From positions 1 through 64,000 of the forward strand of contig URFU01000001.1 of NCBI GenBank assembly GCA_900547125.1: a DNA stretch of 64,000 nucleotides, in the 5' to 3' direction. Each line of letters starts with the position of its first letter. The stretch's first letter is position 1. A program made the position numbers and the translations under genes. The DNA comes from an uncultured Collinsella sp. (GTDB lineage: Bacteria; Actinomycetota; Coriobacteriia; Coriobacteriales; Coriobacteriaceae). The notes beneath the pieces are model-generated. The model worked only from the letters and a program-made list of their open reading frames with translations. It was not told where the DNA came from and did no database searches. Of this stretch, positions 60,824 through 64,000 are shown in pieces.

Positions 60824-61140
60824 ACGTGGCTCCAATCTGCCTCGGGGACTTACTGTACTGGCTATGTACCCATTGCCGTGCATTTAATCACGCGGATTCC
60901 TAAAGACCCGAATAACGATTGCTTGATACCGCATACCGAAGTCTCGCACTTTTCCATGGCAAAGTGCGCTATAGGAGGGAGCCCACAGATTTGTATTTGG
61001 TCTCGAAAATTGGCTTTGACCTGCTGGTTTTATAGGGATGAAAAAGCCGGGCTCCCCTATTGGGGAAACCCGGCAGTGCGTGTTGAAACCGTGAAGAGGT
61101 GTCCTTTTCAACGTATAGGAGACACCACCCCTAGCAATAA
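60824..61140. other. intergenic, terminator and hpf promoter region
   Basis: Holds the terminator at 61041-61074 and an ACCTGCTGGTTTTATAG core (61019-61035) shared with the palindromic element at 350-470. No gene seen. Confidence 0.4.
61041..61074 (-). terminator. terminator of the solute-binding protein gene
   Basis: GCCGGGCTCCCC pairs with GGGGAAACCCGGC (bulged); TTTTTC follows on the minus strand. Confidence 0.8.
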
Positions 61141-62148
61141 CTAGCTATTGAGTTTGTTAATGTCGTCGTCGGTGATGGCGCCTTCCTGGCTGGACGATTT
61201 GTCCTCGGAGGATGCGGTCTCATTGCCGGAATCGGAGGACTCGCTGCCGGAGGACGTGGTCTCACTGGACTCAGAGTCGCCCGGCTGCACGATAGCGCCC
61301 GAAACCGTCTTAGTGGTGAGGTCGTAGGGCATCGTGCCATACCAGACAGAGTGGACCGCCTCGAGCGTACCGTCGACCGTGATGTCGTCGAGGGCATCGC
61401 TCACAGCACGACACAGTTCGTCATTGGACGAGAGGCCCGCAACACCAAGCGTCGAGGGCGCCTCGAGCGAACCGACATAGGAGACCTCGCTCATCAGGCG
61501 TGCAAGGTAGCCGCCGGCCGTGGAGTCGCAGATCACATAGTCGACCTCGCCGGACTCAAGCGCCTCAAAGCACTCGTTGATGTTGGAGTAGGTCTTTTGA
61601 TTGGCGGTGATGCTCTGCTTAGCAAGCGCCTCCTGCGAGGCCGAGGACATTTGGACACCCAGAGTAGACGCGTTAAGGGTATCGGTGGAAACGCTTAGCG
61701 ACCCACCATCGCTAGTTTTACCGAACACGGAAGTGGCATCGTACAGGCAGGTGCCGAGCGAGCTAATGTCCCCGTCCGTGGAGTTAATCTCGCCGATAAA
61801 GATATCGGCCTTTTTGTCGCCGAGCGCGGAATCTGCCGAAGACGCATCGACAAAGGCGACCTTAAGGCCCATGCGGCTTGCGAGGGCGCGGGCGGCGTCA
61901 ACCGCATACCCCGTGAGCTCGCCGTCGGCGTCCTGCATGGCCTGCGGCGCATCGGAAGTATCGAGGGCGACCGTCAGGGTTCCGGAAGTGACCAGGGCAT
62001 CGTCCGACACCGCCGGCGTGACGGTCTCGTACTCGATCTGGTCGATCGTGGGAGTCGTGAACGTAGACAGCGGGTTGAACGCGCATCCGCTCAGGCCCAA
62101 AACGGCGATGACCGCTGCGGTCCCAGCACCTAACCGAGCCGCGTGCAT
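61141..62148 (-). CDS. family 3 extracellular solute-binding lipoprotein
   Basis: 335 residues from the ATG at 62148 (GAGGGG upstream); an ATG six codons earlier (62166) is an alternative. A lipoprotein signal MHAARLGAGTAAVIAVLGLS leads to lipobox Cys22. The mature part has the amino-acid-binding fold: LTVALDTSDAPQAM, ELTGYAVDAARALASRMGLK, SGEVDYVICDSTAGGYLA. The last 50 residues are Ser/Glu-rich and disordered. No permease or ATPase gene is adjacent, so it is an orphan receptor or works with a distant transporter. Confidence 0.88.
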   Translation of the reverse strand: MHAARLGAGTAAVIAVLGLSGCAFNPLSTFTTPTIDQIEYETVTPAVSDDALVTSGTLTVALDTSDAPQAMQDADGELTGYAVDAARALASRMGLKVAFVDASSADSALGDKKADIFIGEINSTDGDISSLGTCLYDATSVFGKTSDGGSLSVSTDTLNASTLGVQMSSASQEALAKQSITANQKTYSNINECFEALESGEVDYVICDSTAGGYLARLMSEVSYVGSLEAPSTLGVAGLSSNDELCRAVSDALDDITVDGTLEAVHSVWYGTMPYDLTTKTVSGAIVQPGDSESSETTSSGSESSDSGNETASSEDKSSSQEGAITDDDINKLNS

Positions 62149-62166
62149 CAAGCTGCCCCTCACCAT

Positions 62167-62497
62167 GTCCACTACCCTGCCTTCTGTGTCGTATACAATC
62201 CGTGCGTTGCGCGGAATATCAGGTTGTTCCCACCAGCTGACCTGGTATTTGACCCCACACTTGCGCACCGGGGTGTTTGCTCGGGAGGCCGCAGCCACCT
62301 TCACGACTGACCCGCTCGCCCGCGAGGCGGTATTGCCCCAAAGAAAGTAGAACGGACGGTGCGGCTTACATCTAGGACGCGCCATGATCGCGCCGCGCGC
62401 ACGCGGTCGCTTACGTGGATCCCTTTGACCGCGTCTGTCTTGGACTAGGACGGGCATTTCGTCCGTCCGCAACCACAGCCTGGTAGGAACGAAGCGC
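62167..62497 (-). ncRNA. long leader or small RNA candidate
   Basis: About 325 nt between a near-consensus promoter and the lipoprotein start. It contains several GC-rich inverted segments (e.g. GGACGGACGAAATGCCCGTCC region near 62440-62465) but no recognised riboswitch, RNase P, tmRNA, 6S or SRP core motif. Either a long 5' leader or a separate RNA. Confidence 0.35.
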
Positions 62498-62526
62498 ATT
62501 ATAGCTAAGTTCAAGCTAAAGTTTAA
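62498..62526 (-). promoter_or_regulatory. near-consensus sigma-70-type promoter
   Basis: On the minus strand: -35 TTAAAC, 17-bp spacer, -10 TATAAT. The best such promoter seen in the window. The next start codon is over 300 bp away. Confidence 0.6.
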
Positions 62527-62590
62527 GGTTAGGGGCGTCATTCGCATCGCGAGTACAGATTTTGCGGGTCGGAGCGGACCATTCGTGCCC

Positions 62591-62640
62591 CTATGAAGCC
62601 CGGAGCTTCCCTACGGGGAGCTCCGGGGCACCCGTCTCAG
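62591..62640. terminator. GC-rich hairpin
   Basis: CCCGGAGCT pairs with AGCTCCGGG across a short loop. Probably terminates something in this gap; its direction is unclear. Confidence 0.4.
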
Positions 62641-62648
62641 GGTGCCGT

Positions 62649-62863
62649 GTGCAAAAAACGGCAAATATGAGTACTGTTACCAATTTAGTAGCAGCGTATT
62701 ACCGCCTCACGAGCCCTTTTTGAGTTCCGCACAGCCTGCTTGGCGCCAAGATATTCCACATTCGTTTATTATCTCTTCGCTGAATCCAGATTATCGGCCC
62801 AAGTTTCTTTGTTTTTGCTGTCACTAATCTAGTAACAGTACTCATATTTGCCGTTTTTTGCAC
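62649..62863. repeat. very long palindromic element, perfect 32-nt arms
   Basis: GTGCAAAAAACGGCAAATAT begins a 32-nt arm (62649-62680) mirrored without mismatch at 62832-62863. Pairing continues imperfectly for about 16 nt more (TTTAGT...CAGC). The roughly 150-nt interior shows no coding frame. Such arms form a cruciform or a strong RNA hairpin. No transposase or terminal duplication is seen. Confidence 0.7.
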
Positions 62864-62899
62864 AGAGCATATAAACAGACCCCCTATAAAGCCATAGTT

Positions 62900-64000
62900 T
62901 TACGCTGGTTTGAGCCCAAAGCACGCTCGGAGCGTATTCAGCAGAGCATCTTGCCTCTTTCGACGAGCCTCTACGCGATTCTGATATCGCTTACCCATAC
63001 GCTGGTGGATGCGCCATGCGAGTGCTTCCATCGCTTCCATGTCACAGAGCATTTCGTTGTTGACCGTCGCGACCTCGATTCCCATAGTAATCAAGCCCGT
63101 GTTGCGCTTTTCATCATGGATACGTCCCCTCCGAGAGGAATGGCCCAGCTCACCGTTGTATTCCAAGTCAAACCGGGCTGCTTCCTGAAAGGCATCGCAA
63201 ACCGCATGCGGCATCCCCGAGATCGCCTGTGCACGGTCGTTGAACTCGATCTTGTAGTCGGTCTTAAAGGGACCACAGGCAAATCCGCCATAGGAAAACG
63301 GAAGCGAAAACATGGCAAGCATGATGCACTCCATGGGTGAACGCAGGTTTTCCGACAGATAGGGACACAGCCGCCGCAGCTGCTTGGCCGCGCTCCCCTT
63401 GCATGCCGCGAGGTAATCTACCAGGCAATCGGGTGTCAGCACGGACTCGACCTCAAAGTAACCGACATCTGGCGGCTGGTCTTTGTCCTTTGCCAATTTG
63501 TTCACGACAGGCGAGGTGTAGGGAGGCAGATACTTCCCGCGGTCACTCAGTGAAATCTTAGAGCACAGCTCCTGGGCCAGGGCAAATGCCTGGATGCAGC
63601 CGACCTCGCGCGCAACGGCTACGCAGAGGGCCTCGGGAGACAAGCTGTACACCCCCGGCTCCACCTCCAGAATCGAACCAACCGGCAGTCCTGCAGAACA
63701 AACGGACCAGCTTGCACTAGGCATGCGGCGACGCTGCTTCGCCGACCCCACCAGCAGGCACAGGTCCTCTTGAACCTCGCCACTCACGGCCCCGATCCTC
63801 ACCAAATCGGGAAGATAGATGTCCTCGGCCGAGGGCGACGATGCGTGCAGCACACGGCGCGCTTCATCGGGATCGAGGTCTCTCCAACTGATGTAACCCA
63901 TTTGTCGACGCTCGGCGCGCATCATGCGCAGTGCCGAGGCGCCAGTCAGGATTACGGAGGCCGCCAGTTGCTCGCTTGTCGGCTCGGTGCGTCGCGCAAT
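62900..64000 (-). CDS. PD-(D/E)XK-like (DUF559-type) protein, 5' end beyond the window
   Basis: At least 366 residues. The frame stays open past the ATG at 63925 to the window edge and reads as protein (TEPTSEQLAASVILTGASAL), so the true start lies outside. The C-terminal part has ARFDLEYNGELGHSS, DEKRNTGLITMGIEVATVNN, the spacing of the Vsr/DUF559 nuclease fold. The middle includes a segment about loading type (LEVEPGVYSLSPEALCVAVA) like AbiEi-type antitoxin/regulator relatives common in Coriobacteria. Function unknown. Confidence 0.65.
   Translation of the reverse strand: MARRTEPTSEQLAASVILTGASALRMMRAERRQMGYISWRDLDPDEARRVLHASSPSAEDIYLPDLVRIGAVSGEVQEDLCLLVGSAKQRRRMPSASWSVCSAGLPVGSILEVEPGVYSLSPEALCVAVAREVGCIQAFALAQELCSKISLSDRGKYLPPYTSPVVNKLAKDKDQPPDVGYFEVESVLTPDCLVDYLAACKGSAAKQLRRLCPYLSENLRSPMECIMLAMFSLPFSYGGFACGPFKTDYKIEFNDRAQAISGMPHAVCDAFQEAARFDLEYNGELGHSSRRGRIHDEKRNTGLITMGIEVATVNNEMLCDMEAMEALAWRIHQRMGKRYQNRVEARRKRQDALLNTLRACFGLKPA

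Noticed and set aside
62167..62547. N-terminal extension of the solute-binding protein.
   Set aside because: It would bury the signal peptide and lipobox inside the protein and crosses the strong promoter.

Overview
The window looks like a gut Coriobacteriia chromosome, most likely Collinsella. I infer this from the high G+C, the density of PTS, GH1 and tagatose-6-phosphate genes, and the long HPF and flavodiiron proteins. No rRNA or taxonomic marker is present, so the genus is an inference.

Layout. 1-5.4 kb: end of an upstream gene, structured repeats, a BceAB/MacB-type ABC pair whose permease carries an in-frame amber stop, and a Nudix-Vsr fusion. 5.4-8.6 kb: class II ketose-bisphosphate aldolase, DeoR regulator, flavodiiron protein. 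8.7-12.9 kb: LacI regulator divergent from galK-galT. 13.0-14.8 kb: a DUF4143-type ATPase cassette between 38-bp direct repeats. 14.8-16.8 kb: lacA-lacB-lacC (galactose-6-P to tagatose-1,6-bisP). 17.1-18.8 kb: an unknown membrane protein and the only lactose-family PTS IIA. 19-33.4 kb: three modules, each a LacI regulator divergent from a PTS IICB plus GH1 6-phospho-beta-glycosidase operon. 33.5-41.6 kb: Fic protein, a regulator remnant, a fourth IICB divergent from a DUF7916-like gene and a GntR regulator, a LacR-like DeoR regulator, and galM. 41.9-53 kb: orphan PTS IIB lacking its active-site His, tRNA-Thr, yhcH, a nagA remnant, a second lacC, a lacX-like epimerase, flavodoxin, nagA, agaS, GntR regulator and a mannose-family PTS operon (IIA, YajC-like, IIB, IIC, IID). 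53.5-64 kb: mostly general functions: DUF2975/HTH pair, SurA-like protein, isocitrate dehydrogenase operon, DegV, hpf, a solute-binding lipoprotein, and a nuclease-like protein running off the edge.

How it works together. Phospho-galactosides imported by the lactose-family PTS and split by GH1 enzymes enter the LacABC route. GalNAc or galactosamine imported by the mannose-family PTS would pass through NagA and AgaS. Both routes meet at tagatose-6-phosphate, then LacC and the aldolase. Free galactose released on the way can use GalM, GalK and GalT.

Regulation can be read from the intergenic DNA: LacI operators with a fixed frame and regulator-specific inner bases; TGTTC-type sites for a LacR-like protein; CTGGTAGTAACCA sites for the GntR protein; and a shared ACCGTTCAC motif repeated at exactly 21 bp in several sugar-gene promoters. 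That last geometry is the one used by LytTR-family regulators, yet no LytTR gene lies in the window. Intergenic DNA is also rich in large palindromic repeats, including seven copies of one roughly 65-bp hairpin family.
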